Positions 32,274 to 43,580 of a DNA stretch of 64,000 bases are shown here, piece by piece. Each line of letters opens with the position of its first letter. The first letter of the stretch is position 1. A program made the position numbers and the translations under genes. The DNA lies in contig NC_133472.1 of NCBI RefSeq assembly GCF_025370935.1, positions 44,647,308 through 44,711,307 of the forward strand, in the 5' to 3' direction. The DNA comes from Choristoneura fumiferana. Its lineage: Eukaryota; Arthropoda; Insecta; Lepidoptera; Tortricidae. The notes beneath the pieces are model-generated. The model did not search any database. It worked only from the letters and a program-made list of their open reading frames with translations, and was not told where the DNA came from.

Positions 32274-32703
32274 TCCTACTTAATATTATAAATGTGAAAG
32301 TTTGTGAGTGAGTATGTTTGTTACTTCTTCACGCTGAAACGGCTGGACGGATTTGGATGAAATTTGAAAAAAAGTTAGTTTATATTTTGGATTAAAACAT
32401 AGAATACTTTTTATCCCGATATTTCCACGGGATAGGGATAAAATCTCTAAATGACAACCGCTGGGCTTAGAGTCATGTAATTTGGTATGTAGGTAGCTGG
32501 ACGTCTGGAATAACACATAGGCTACTTTTTATCCCGATATTCCCAAGGAATAGGGATAAAATCGCGAAATAACAACCGCTGGGTTTAGAGTCATGAATTT
32601 TGGCGTGGGTGTTTTAATTTAACGTCAATGAAAACCACGATGTAATTTTAGGCAACTGCTGTATCTAATGATTTACGCGTGCGAAGCCGCGGGCAAACGC
32701 TAG
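32274..32703 (+). mobile_element. Helitron-like (HEL) copy, both ends present
   Basis: Starts TCCTACTTAATATTATAAAT after an A and ends AACGCTAG before a T, with the short GC-rich 'gcgaagccgcgggc' palindrome near the 3' end, as expected for a non-autonomous Helitron. The central 'atcccgatattcccacgg' block is partly duplicated. Confidence 0.8.
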
Positions 32704-33139
32704 TTTAATAATATTAACAAAAAAAAGTTCATTAAAATTTAAACAAAAATAAAAGTATAAAGTTAATGGATACCAAAAATAACGGGGACGCGTCTAAAGT
32801 TACAAAGTCGACGGCCAAAATATCGAAAGTAGGTTAGGTTAGGTTCGTTATTTTGACCGTCTATATTTTAGCTATCGACATTTCAAATTTCGATATTCAC
32901 TATGTGCCCAAAATAACACCTTGTGTATTTAGAAAATAACTAATTATAATATTATTTTGTGTAGAGGCCCTGTTCAGTTAAGCTATATTTGCTCGACTGA
33001 GCGCGAAACTTGTATAAATATACGAGAAATATTTAGGGAGAATATTTTAATGAATTTCATACATTCAGGTCCAAGGCTGCTTTTACAACGGAATTCTATA
33101 GAGTTATACTTAATAATACTTCAATGTTATTAACTTAAT

Positions 33140-33366
33140 TCATACTAATTATTATAAATGCAAAAGCGTGGGTGTTTGTGGGTTTGTATGTATGTCTTTC
33201 ACGTCGAAACGGAGCGACGGATCGAGGTGATTTTTGGCATAGAGATAGTTTACGGATCAAAGAGTGACATAGGCTACTTTTTATCCCGGAAAAACGCACA
33301 GTTCCCGAGGGAACAGCGCGCGATAACCGAATTGCACGCGGGCGAAGCCGCGGGCAAAAGCTATTA
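33140..33366 (+). mobile_element. Helitron-like element, second subtype
   Basis: Starts TCATACTAATTATTATAAAT and carries 'ttcacgtcgaaacggagcga' and 'gcgggcgaagccgcgggcaa', ending near 'aagctattag'. It is about 227 bp. The 3' end is not a clean CTRR. Confidence 0.6.
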
Positions 33367-34528
33367 GTATAATAAATGGAAAAGACTGTGGAATGTATGA
33401 GCGTTTTAGAATAAATGAATTTAATTGAAAAATTGTTCTTTCACTCTACGACTACGGTTTTGAATAAAATTTGGTATGAAAATATATTTCTAAAGTTCAT
33501 CCAAATTGTTATTCTTTTCCGAAAAGCAAATCATTTGAGATACTTTTTATGGGTCGTTTGGATTTTGTATGGCGTAAAATGAGCTTAACAGCTATAACTC
33601 TCATCTCAACACATATTTTAATGTCTGACCGAACCATTTTTTACCGAAACCGAAATCGTAACCAAAACTTTTAAAGACGTGTTAAAACCGTTATTATGTG
33701 TTTTGCGCTTTAAAATTAACAATACTCAATGAGTATTTTACTTGATTAAGTATGCGTTTCCACCAGAGATGTGCGAAAATGTATTGCGATTAATGTGTTT
33801 TTCGTGAACCAATAGAAACTCTTCATTTACTTTTCCCCGCACAGCACCGCTCTGGTGGAAACAGCTGAGCAGAGCGATGCGAGTCAAGAGAAGTTTCCCT
33901 GCCGGCCGCGCGGCCGCGTTAGGTATTCGTTTGGGATATTGCTGTCTTTATTACTCGTGACATAAGCGCTCGCAGCCGTCCCCCCATGCCTTCCGCAACG
34001 ACGTCCGTAATGTATATCCAGATAGCTGTAGGCTTTTCAAGATTTGGGGCGGTTGAATTTTGGGTTTCGTTGTCCTCATATTATACCAAAAATATAGCAC
34101 AGAAATCGATGATATTGTATACATTCAAGACATTCATTATATTTTCTATGCCTGTGCTTTTCGATTTTTGTAAAAATGCTTTATTAGTCTGTAATTCTCG
34201 TGCAAAGTTGACATCTTTTTTTTTGACGACTTTTGAGCTCCTGTAATTCTGATATTACACATTTATATGAAAATCTGAAAAACCACAGGCATAGATAATT
34301 ACGTCTGGTCCATACATACAAAATTTCATCTATTTCTGTTGCCTAGTTTTCAAACGATACCGGAACTACGTTTGTACGAAGAAACTTCTCTTAAATGAAG
34401 CATTCCTATTGGTTCATCAAAAACATTCCTCGCACAATCTCCGGTTGAACCGCAACTTAAATTAATTTAATTAATGTGTTCAAACGGTGTCATTGCCGTC
34501 ATTATAATAAAGTTAATGTTGTTCTCAG
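33367..34528. other. Intron 3 end; one MITE, no other gene
   Basis: 33755-33900 is a MITE with 'accagagatgtgcg' and 'cagcaccgctctggtggaaa' blocks, related to 15045-15232; a further 'ctattggttcatcaaaaaca' arm lies at 34406-34425. The rest is unassigned. It ends in the acceptor gttctcag before exon D. Confidence 0.5.
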
Positions 34529-34667
34529 AGTCCCGCGCGGCTTGGAAGACGTTTCTAAATACCCGGAGCTGTTCGCGGAACTCCTCCGAAGCGGTCAGTG
34601 GAGCGTCCAGGAGCTGAAGAACCTCGCCGGGCTGAATATGTTGAGGGTTATGCGCCAAGTCGAAAAG
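34529..34667 (+). CDS. Dipeptidase, internal exon D
   Basis: Its first base completes an Arg codon started in exon C, then VPRGLEDVSKYPELFAELL follows, almost the same as the human DPEP stretch PEGLEDVSKYPDLIAELL, and 'LAGLNMLRVMRQVEK', the family's C-terminal helix. Acceptor gttctcag|A, donor GAAAAG|gtgagt, leaving phase 0. The exon is intact. The following intron is short (34668-35584) and contains a SINE-1 and a repeat E. Confidence 0.95.
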
Positions 34668-34709
34668 GTGAGTGCGAACAATTCAAGTAGGTAGCCCCAC
34701 CTTAGTGTC

Positions 34710-35034
34710 ACCATCTTAGTCCATCCCAGCCTATATACGTCCCACTGCTGGGCACAGGCCTCCTCTCAGAACAAGAGGGCTTGGGCCATAGTTCCCACGC
34801 GGGCCCAGTGCGGATTGGGAACTTCACACGCACCATTGAATTGCTTCGCAGGTTTGTGCAGGTTTCCTCACGATGTTTTCCTTCACCGCAAAGCTCATGG
34901 TAAATTTCAAATGTAATTCCAAACATGAATTGCGAAAAACTCAGAGGTGCGAGCCGGGGTTTGAACCCACGAACCTCTGCTTGAGAGGCGATAGGTCAAA
35001 CCACTAGGCCACCACGGCTTATTACCATCTTAGT
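34710..35034 (-). mobile_element. SINE-1 copy with perfect 11-bp target duplication
   Basis: A full minus-strand SINE-1 (34722-35019) is flanked by ACCATCTTAGT at 34710-34720 and 35024-35034. The intact duplication points to a fairly recent insertion into dipeptidase intron 4. Confidence 0.9.
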
Positions 35035-35057
35035 GCCAGCATCAAGCAGTTGTAAAT

Positions 35058-35335
35058 GTACAGGTGGTAGGACCTTGTGCAAGGTCCGCCCGGATTGCTA
35101 CCACCATCTTGCTCGCTAATCCTGCCGTGAAGCAGCAGTGCTTGCACTGTTGTGTTTCGGCGTGGAGAGTAAGACAGCCGGTGAAATTACTGGCACTTGA
35201 GGTGTCCCATCTTAGGCCTCTAGGTTGGCAACGCATCTGCAATACCCCTGGTGTTGCAGGTGTTTATGGGCGGCGGTGATCTCTTACCATCAGGAGACAC
35301 ACTTGCTCGTTTGCCATCCAGTCGAATTAAAAACA
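35058..35335 (+). mobile_element. Repeat E copy, long
   Basis: Runs from 'gtaggaccttgtgcaaggtc' to 'ctcgtttgccatccagtcga' and an A-rich tail. One of the most complete copies. Confidence 0.8.
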
Positions 35336-35584
35336 AATTAAAAAAATTGTTGGTTTTTTTTTTGTATGTTCACCGATTACTCAGTCAATTGTGGACCGAT
35401 TTTCAAAATTCTATTTTTATTCGAAAGTGTACTCTTCTTTGTAGGTTACATAGGTTAGGTTGGTTACACGGTGTTGAAGTTTTATCGACGAAACGAGGAA
35501 TCTTTCGAAGCAAAATGATGATGACATGAAGTATTAGGTACGTCCAATTTCATACAAAATTTCACACGTTTCTCTTTGTCGTAG

Positions 35585-35692
35585 GTTCGAGACGAAATGA
35601 GGACTAACGGGGTGGAGCCCGAGGAGCACCCCGACTCTCCTAACGACAACGGCAACTGCACCAGCAATGCTTTCTACACCGAATATGTCTAA
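35585..35692 (+). CDS. Dipeptidase, last exon E
   Basis: After acceptor ttgtcgtag it encodes VRDEMRTNGVEPEEHPDSP, then NGNCTSNAFYTEYV and TAA at 35690-35692. The Cys lines up with the C-terminal Cys of human DPEP1 that joins the two subunits of the dimer. The protein stops about ten residues later, with no hydrophobic tail or GPI-anchor signal, unlike the mammalian membrane form. The product may be secreted or soluble, or another last exon may exist. No clear AATAAA is seen in the next 200 bp. Confidence 0.92.
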   Translation, partial: VRDEMRTNGVEPEEHPDSPNDNGNCTSNAFYTEYV

Positions 35693-36292
35693 ACTCCTCA
35701 ACGATCATATTTTTTATTCATACACATGTTTATAATTACAACCGAATTTTACAACAAACAAAATGCGTCAAAGAGTACCCAAATGGCCCTTTTCCCCTTA
35801 CATAATCAGCACTGGTAGGTCCTGGCGCTTCGCTCGACTCACACGTGGCCGCAATTGTTTCTAATACTCCTCGCTTTGCTCGTCTTCGGACGTAATTTTC
35901 CAGAATTTAAATTTTCAGTAAAAGTGACCAATTGATTACCGAAATCTCTTTGCAGTAGGAAATATTTGACCCCTTTCAGTGCTGGTTACGTAAGATGGTT
36001 ATGTACGAGGAACAAGGTCTTTACACTTATTATTTATATACTGATCAGGAATTAGTCACTCACCTTAGGGTAAGTGCTTATGAGACCGAGAATACAGCTC
36101 ACTCTATGGTTCAGTAACAGCATCAGGTCTTAAATAGCCCTAAATTGTAGCAGGAAATAACCTTCTCCTTTTTTGAAGCCGGTTAAAACAGATGACAGAA
36201 GTGAATCTTATTCCTTCAGACCGCGCCGTAAAAGATGTCCCAAAGTGTTACTAAAACTAGCTAAGATTAGCTATTTGGAATAGTACATTGTG
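35693..36292. other. Downstream of the dipeptidase, no gene
   Basis: Presumed 3' UTR and intergenic DNA. 35800-36000 has inverted 'cagcactggt' and 'cagtgctggtta' blocks, suggesting another short element. Confidence 0.4.
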
Positions 36293-36785
36293 TCTTAAGG
36301 GCGGTAAATAAGGAATTACGAACGAGAGTCTATTAGAAGCCCGAAGTCGAAGACTTCGGGCTTTTATGAGTCGATGTTCGTAATTCTAGTACCGCCCGTG
36401 CGACATACAATGTTTTTCATCACATTTGCAAGTAAAATTTTTTATTTGTAAAAGAAAACATATAATTGTTCCAAATATTGGCGATACCTTAGGCTGTGCT
36501 CTTGGCAGCGTCGCCCTCCCCCTCCCCCTTCCTCGGCATGCGCCGCAACGTGCGTGTGCATGTGGTCCATGTGGTCCTGCAGCAGCGCGCGCAGCGCCAT
36601 CAGTACGGGCACCGACTCATTGACCGACCTTGGGCTTCATGACAAGAGAATTTGTACGCGCAATGACTCATTTACCGACCACGGGTTTCATGACAAGCAC
36701 ATTAAGGTCGAGGGTTTTATTTGGGGGGTTGCAACCAAGGTAGCCTGCATGTTACGACACTGTTTACGAGCAAGTGTGATGAAAA
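36293..36785 (-). mobile_element. Repeat D, longest copy
   Basis: Minus orientation. It carries a perfect 11-bp stem with a 3-base loop in 'cccgaagtcgaagacttcgg' (36339-36358, extending one base each side of that) between inverted 'gaattacgaac' blocks. The GC-rich centre (36490-36600) is longer than in the other copies. Confidence 0.75.
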
Positions 36786-36819
36786 GTAATTTAACTGGAC
36801 AACTACGAGTATAAATAAT

Positions 36820-37283
36820 AACAAACCATTAGATCGATCCTGATGTACGATTTCGAAGCTTGGACACTAACGCTGAAAGAAGAGAATAAGCTGCTCGTGG
36901 CAGAACGGAGGATTCTGCGGAAGATTCTGGGGCCGACTCAGAGAGAGGACGGTAGCTGGAGGATAAGGAAGAACAGGGACATTGAGGACCTGGTATCTGA
37001 GCCCGATGTTATAGGAGAGACCAAGGCGTCCAGACTCCGGTGGCTCGGGCACGCAGAAAGGTTGGGAGAGGATCGAGCCGTGAAGAGAGCGTACTTGGGA
37101 CGACCGAGTGGACGTAGGCCGGTTGGTCGTCCCAGGCACCGCTGGAGGGACGAGGTCCTGAAAGATCTTTTGGACCTCGGTGTCGAAGGCTGGCAAGAGC
37201 TGGCTCAAGATCGCAAAGCTTGGCGTAATCTGGTTTTGGAGGCCAATACTCACTTTGGGTCACTGCGCCCTGGTGGTAATTAA
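36820..37283 (+). pseudogene. Non-LTR retrotransposon C-terminal ORF fragment
   Basis: An uninterrupted frame ending at a TAA (37281-37283) encodes FEAWTLTLKEENKLLVAERR, ILRKILGPT, SRLRWLGHAERLGEDRAVK and GRRPVGRPRHRWRDEV, the conserved tail of many arthropod non-LTR reverse transcriptases. The RT catalytic core and endonuclease are missing upstream, where repeat D begins. It is a 5'-truncated copy, better preserved than 22227-22577. It is not a host gene. Confidence 0.8.
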
Positions 37284-37390
37284 TAACAAAAGGCACTTCT
37301 TGCATTTTTTGTAGTGGTAATTAACACTATTCTCTCTGAGAAACTGCGCCAATAACTAGGCTAATGCCCTAAGTTACATTATCAGAAAAT

Positions 37391-37742
37391 ACGGTATTTG
37401 ACAACTCCTGATTTTGCCATATCTTAATATTATTATGAAAATATAGATATACAGATAGTGTTTAGCGAAGAGAACATTTAAATCGGTTGAAAATTGGATT
37501 TATAGTGATTTTTTGAAAAATCTATATACCTCTCTTTCTCAAACGCTTTTCTCTATGCAGCAAGTACGGCGGTACTGGCGTGTGACGTCACATGCCAGTA
37601 TGTCTTTCTCTATGTAATCTTGAATTTCAAACCTTTATACCTTGTTATTTGTAAAGGTAGCTTAAAAATTGTTTTTCTATTCGATAACAGGCGTTGTGTA
37701 GTTTTAATTTATAAAACATATACAAAATAGTCAAATACCGTA
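37391..37742. mobile_element. MITE with central TGACGTCA palindrome
   Basis: Terminal ATACGGTATTTGAC at 37391 is mirrored as GTCAAATACCGTAT near 37727-37740. At the centre, 37573-37600 is a near-perfect 28-bp palindrome around TGACGTCA. Non-coding. Confidence 0.65.
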
Positions 37743-38568
37743 TTGGTGTCAAGTGTCCCATGATAGTTTTTTTAAATTTCAATGCTGTCAAAAGGATCTC
37801 ACGAGAACAGCGCCACCTAGCTGTCATAGAAACCCTCATTGAAATATTAAAAACTGTCGCAATAATGTCAGTCACAAATAACCTGCCATTTTTAATAATA
37901 TATTGGAAAGCATTTAACGTGAAGTGTTAAAACAAGCGTTATTGGCCAATACTGTCGTGTTCGTTGACGGGTTATTTTAAATACGTTAGCGATGTACTTA
38001 CGTTAAAATTTAACCTCTAGTGCGAAGAACAACTGCCAATATTTGCACGTCATATAATCGTCTATTTCTACATAAAAGAGTAACGCGACAGGCGACGCAC
38101 AGCAAATCGCTGAAGCTAGAATCTTGAAATTTTACAGACTATTATACTATTTCTCGAGTTTATAAAGACACAATGAGACTATTGGGATTTCTAAGGAAAA
38201 AAAAGTCGTTATATTGTAATAAAACATTAAGAAGGAATCCTCCATTAAAAAGGAAGCCTAACTACCTTGTTTGCGGTTATACACGCGTATATTCATGCAT
38301 TAAACCACCTGCATCGAAATAAACATGAAAGAGCAAATGCACAAAAGGTTCACCTCAAACGGACCGCAAAACATTTACAACCGTTGGATTGCTTTTAATT
38401 TTATTAAACAACGTTGAAATGCGGCCGGATCCCGTACTATATCAGAGCGCCGTTAATTAGATTGTCGTTTAAAATAATTGTGGTTTCACGTGTTTACCGA
38501 GGACATGATCATGCATTAAAATTGTGCTGGAAATTAAAGATGGTTACGTATGTTGACGACATGATAGT
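37743..38568. other. No gene seen
   Basis: A SINE-2 tail fragment ('attggtgtcaagtgtcccat') is at about 37742-37765. The rest is AT-rich without a partner. Confidence 0.4.
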
Positions 38569-38800
38569 TGGGTTACAATCCCAGTTTATATACTTCTCAT
38601 TGCTGGTCACAGGCCTCCTCTAAGAATAAGTGGGCCTGAGCTTTTGCTCCCACACGGGCCCAGTGTGCATTGGGAACTTCATGCACATCATAAAACTTCT
38701 GCACAAGCGTGTCTTCCTTTACCGTAACACGCTTATTTTTTTATTTAATTTGGCATATGAATTTGGGACAACTCTTAGGTGCGAGGCCAAACAATGACAA
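38569..38800 (-). mobile_element. SINE-1 copy, old and degenerate
   Basis: 'cccagtttatatac', 'cacaggcctcctctaagaat' and 'cacacgggcccagtgtgcat' match the SINE-1 body on the minus strand. The tRNA head is not recognisable. Confidence 0.65.
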
Positions 38801-41147
38801 AGCAGGGTTAAGGTTTGGGAGTGGGGTCCCGTGATGTCACACCGTACTAAAAAATGTCTCGCGATATGCCTTACGTAAGTATAACTTTAACTCGCTATAT
38901 TTTCATAATTAGATTTTTCAGCACACTAGCCTTCTCCCACTAGGTTACCTACCTAAATTAGAGCCAAGACCTAAAATAGGAGCTAATCTGCCGTCTCATT
39001 CGCACTTACCATCAGTTGAGATATAAAAATTACTGGTCTTTTTTTAAATAAAATACTGAGCAAGATCTGTTTTAACGGTCATAAATGATCGGTTGACTTA
39101 AAGCATTTTGTACGTATTTAGGCCATGAAGAAATTATACGTAATATTTATTTCCAAAAAAAGTTACGTAAGTTTTTATGTTATATTTTATCTCGCTCGTT
39201 TGTATGTAGGTGCCGATTGTCTGTCTCTGTTTGATCAGTGATGGCATTGGCATTTCTATGTAACCAAGTTTTGTTTATAGTCAGTTATAGTGTGTTAACC
39301 TATAATAGTGAATGGATATATGTATTCAGTGTTGTAGATGCATGATAGGTGTTTTCTTCAGTGCGCACACTTTCCAAAGGGATCGAGGCTTATAGAGACA
39401 CAGCTGGTAACCCTTTCACAGATTATAAAAGTTAGGGTGTACCTACGCTAGGTGCCACGCTACCAACTACGCGTGCAGTTAGCTAGCGTACACCCTTACT
39501 ATGTGACAGATGTGACACTCGCGTGTCACAGCCCCTATATTTACCTGCTAGCTGGCCTTCTAATAATCACCAGAGAGAGACACCGTTAATTATTGAGTTG
39601 GGGACTGGTCTCTTTCTTCCCGGTCATCCATAATGGATTTGTCCCCTCATCTCATATAAAGCAACTAAAAACAAGGACATTAGTGTCTTTGACCCTTAAG
39701 GCGCTTTAACCCTAAAAAAAACTCTCTGACAAGCAGCAGAGCAACCCTGCAAACGGCCATCGTTCATCCATCATTACCTCTCATATTTCGTTTTCTAGAT
39801 TTTTACCGTACAACGGCAAAACCTACTAGACACTGGCAACATTGTTCTCCAATGGACAGAGCCATATTAAAAAAAAACACTGCAATTTGACACTTGCAAA
39901 TGCCCACACCTGCGACCTCGCACAGAGTGCATCAATCTCATCAACATCAGGCAGATTTAAAAAGACGGATTGATTTAGTGATATCTAGCGCCATCTATTG
40001 ATTGATTGATCAACTGCTACATCCTTTTGGGCTATCGAGGTTTCTCAACTCGGACGCATAAATCTAAGCATAACATCTGCATTAATATGAGAACACAGGT
40101 ATTGTTCAGCAACGAAAAAAAATTGTATGTAAATGTATCTTAAAAATGGGTTTAATAACACGCATTGTTAAACTTCGATTTAAAAAAATGTATAAAAAAA
40201 TAACATAGGTATTGGGCCGTATTCCCACATAGTAAGAAAGAAAGGGTATACCAGCTTGGCCTCTATAAGTTAGTAGTTCCAACACTATCCTCACTGTTCT
40301 AACCTGTGGGTTGACATATCACGTCCTCTTTCTTCCTTTAATGTCATTAAAACAAAATTTAGGTCTTCCATATTGTTTTACGGTGGGAAGTACCTACGGA
40401 GTAGATAGTTTAAAATAATAACTGTCACTGGCAACTTTGAAATTTTATATTTGCCGCCAGTTTTTCTGTTATTTAGCTTAATTCTCTCTAAGTCTGCGTT
40501 TTGCGTCCTGTCAAAAATTACACAATACTTAAAGCAAGTTAAAGTATATTCGCTAAGAGATTAATTGTCGCTTAACCATCGCAAACTGTATGACGGGTGT
40601 CGCTTGTCACCGCGCGTTCTAAATTTCATAGTACGGGGTAAATACCCAGTTGTTGTCAAACACAGGGGGCGAGCGGACACGGCGACCATAATATCAATCT
40701 CTAGGTGTTCATGTGGTGCTTTCTGTTTTTGTTTTTATCGGTTAAAAACACGTCCATAACCACTTTAACATTGACACTGTTTGCTGCCGCGCGCCGCTAG
40801 AGGCGCTGCTGATTTGCTCGTAGTCATAAGGATAAACAACAATTCTAAAGCAACAGAACAATAATTCCAAAACGTGACTCTATTAGAGAAATCGAGGGTT
40901 CCGTACAAATTAAACAATTTTATATATTCAAGCTAGCTCATATTCTACAAGGAAAACACGTAAAATGGCCACCAAAAATATTTCTTAACAACACAGGCTT
41001 TATAACAAAAAAAACCGGCCGATTCCAATTATTATATTATAAAATTTTGTGTTCGGCCCTTATTCACAAATAATAGTGTTACTAACTGAAGTAAGTTTCA
41101 TACAATGTGACAAAAATACAGGACGCAGAACGTAGTGCGACAAACAG
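38801..41147. other. 2.3 kb without a supported gene
   Basis: A small palindrome at about 39432-39495 (agggtgtac... 'gcgtacaccct') and degenerate 'agggttccgtac' and 'aaaaccggccg' repeat pieces at 40895-41030 are all I can name. Reading frames are under 70 codons and show no motif. Confidence 0.45.
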
Positions 41148-41249
41148 TTAGTGTCAACGTTTAATGTCAACGTTTAGTGTCAACGTTTAGTGTCAACGTT
41201 TAGTGTCAACGTTTAGTGTCAACGTTTATTATAAACGTATAGTCAACGT
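41148..41249. repeat. 13-bp tandem repeat
   Basis: Six consecutive units TTAGTGTCAACGT (one with A for G) followed by two degenerate units. It is a local minisatellite. Confidence 0.9.
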
Positions 41250-42880
41250 TTACTGTATACACAAAGTGACGATGTCAAAGTTGCCAGTGTTGAAGTAACA
41301 GAGAATAAAATTAAATTAAAAAATTCGGTTAACCAACGGTTTATTTAGATAAAAACTATGACTAAGAAACGAAGGTACGACGTAAGGGTAGGTAGATAAT
41401 AAAATAAAATTAAAACGACGTTTTAAAACGAGTAAAAAATTTGAAGTGGGAATAATATATAATTTTGGTTATACGTTTTTGGGGGTAGTTTGATAATTGG
41501 TGACGTCACTCTTTCTTCGCTTCGTATATTAGGTATTTGGTAGTTAATTATATTGCTGTGTGTTACATTGTGTGTTACATTCTTTAACTGACCCATAGCT
41601 AATCAGGCGTATTAATCGAATGAATTCGTCCATTATGATTCAACATCGCAACAGATCATAATTTTGTAGTACTTATTATTAGTTACGAGTATGTTCTGTA
41701 AAAATAGATTTTATGACTAAGGAAGCCATTTTATTATGTTTTATAACAGTATACTTCGAAAAAAATCACTAAAAGATTTGTCATCGGAGCTCGGAAAGTG
41801 TGATCTATTCTTAGGTATGTCATTTCAGTACTGTCATGTGTAGGTATTAATATGGATACACCCTGAAAATAAATATTATAGTAGTAAAACAAAACTTTAA
41901 ATATTATGATTAAACTAAAATAACAGTACAATCCAAAACGAGTACTGACTAATTTAATTGCGTAGATTCTAATTCACTTGTGTTCGATTAACGGAGACGT
42001 AAAACTCTTAGTTGAAAAGCATCTTAAAAAAAACATTTCGTCAGTATAATAAAATTATGCACGGGACAACTATGAAATGACAGGGTATGTCCATGTTATG
42101 GAAACTCTCACATGCATGTTATGCAAGCTCACCCTTTCCGCGCTATGGTTAGCATTGGATATCTCACAGTCATATTGTAACTTGTTGCAGGTTGCAGCAT
42201 AATGTTTTCGGCATTATTCTTTGCAAAAAACAGTACTTTACCTACTGGCTGGCAATTTTTATGTACTTAATCAAAATATGATTTATTTGGACAACCAATG
42301 ACATTAGTGTCAATTGAAATCCAGCTAGTTCAGACGATTAATACGTCGCTCTTCGTACAGTGCCAAATTTTTCACCTATTTGAATATGTTGTAACCAAAT
42401 AGTTTCATAGTTTTAATCTTAATCTCGTACTCGTGCATTCATACAAATTTATATGGACAGTGCCAAAGTAAATAATAAGTTTTTATCTCACAGAATTGAC
42501 ATCACTTTGTTTATTTCGCAATGTTTTTGCAGTAACTTTTTTTAGGTGCATGTGCAAGTATTTGTTGCAATTTAAACGTCTCAACGCATAGCATTACTAC
42601 GGGCAAATCGGCAGCGCCTCTAGCGGCCGGCGCCACTAAACTATTTGACACTAACGCAAACGCATTCGAGACTATTATTGCCACAAATAACTTACACTAT
42701 CAACATTTATATTTTACACACAAATTATTTATAAAACTTATGAACTTGTCAAACTTAAGTATTAATAGGTTTGAAAAGGCGGTCTTTGTGCGTCAGATCA
42801 TGTTCTGTGTGTATTCAAGGCATGTTATTAATTGAGAAAGAACGTATTTGTCTCACCAAATTCATAATGCGTTGCGAGCA
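41250..42880. other. No gene seen
   Basis: AT-rich DNA. 'ggtgacgtcac' at about 41500 and 'gcgcctctagcggc' at about 42615 are short motifs also seen inside MITEs. No exon was found. Confidence 0.4.
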
Positions 42881-42881
42881 T

Positions 42882-43234
42882 TTAAGGTCACAGCTCATTA
42901 AAGCAACCCGGCACCTGACCAGCACCGCCTCGAATTTCGGCGTCCACTCGTTGTCGACAGGTGGTTCACGCGCGGACGGTGCGTAGACAACGAGTGGACC
43001 TCGCGTGGCCAACGAGTGGACGTCGCGTGGTCCACGCGAGGGTAGCGTACTAGCAGCGACATCACCGAGTGGCTTACTCGCCGTCCGCGCGTGGACACCT
43101 CGCAAGCGAAGCGATCCGGTGACGCTACGGAGTTGATGCAATGAGCACGCCCATACTAATCCATGTAAAGAATACTAACCACTCGCGAGGCGGTGCTGAT
43201 CAGGTGCCGGGTGGATCTAATGAGCTATGACCTT
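42882..43234. mobile_element. TIR element with GC-rich internal repeats
   Basis: 'agctcatta..caacccggcac' and 'cagcaccgcctcg' at 42892-42933 are mirrored at 43187-43229, giving inverted repeats of nearly 50 bp. The centre is GC-rich and carries 'aacgagtggac' twice plus complementary 'ccgtccgcgcgtg' / 'cacgcgcggacgg' blocks. Both strands show overlapping frames because of the symmetry, so I do not call a protein. Confidence 0.7.
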
Positions 43235-43408
43235 TACTGTCAGTTTTTATGGCAAAAATATCTCAAACGCGTCCGCATTGTAAACACAGTAGTCATGTTT
43301 TATACCGAGAGAGACCACCATTTGGATGTCGCTAAATTTGTTTTGCCTTCCGCGATTTTAGTGTCAGTTTTGGTGTCAATAAACTTCTCAAACGCATTCG
43401 CGTTCATG

Positions 43409-43580
43409 TACGGTCGGCCAAATAAGTGGTCTATCAATTTTGAAACAAGTTCCTATCAAATGAATATGTCGCTAAAGTCGAACTTTCACGTGGACAGACG
43501 CGTCTATTGGCACTATTGTTTTATGACATGCAAACGATTATCAACTTTAGGGTGGTAGACCACATATTTGGCTGATGATA
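43409..43580. mobile_element. MITE-B copy
   Basis: 'tacggtcggccaaataagtg' to 'cacatatttggctgatgata', 172 bp, the same length as the 6635-6806 copy. Confidence 0.82.

Noticed and set aside
38541..38577. Reverse transcriptase YVDD motif (TYVDDMIVG)
   Set aside because: No other RT motif lies around it and the frame runs straight into a degenerate SINE-1. Probably chance.
42815..43141. Minus-strand protein of about 108 residues rich in Arg and Pro
   Set aside because: It follows the symmetric, repetitive core of a TIR element and overlaps open frames in other phases.
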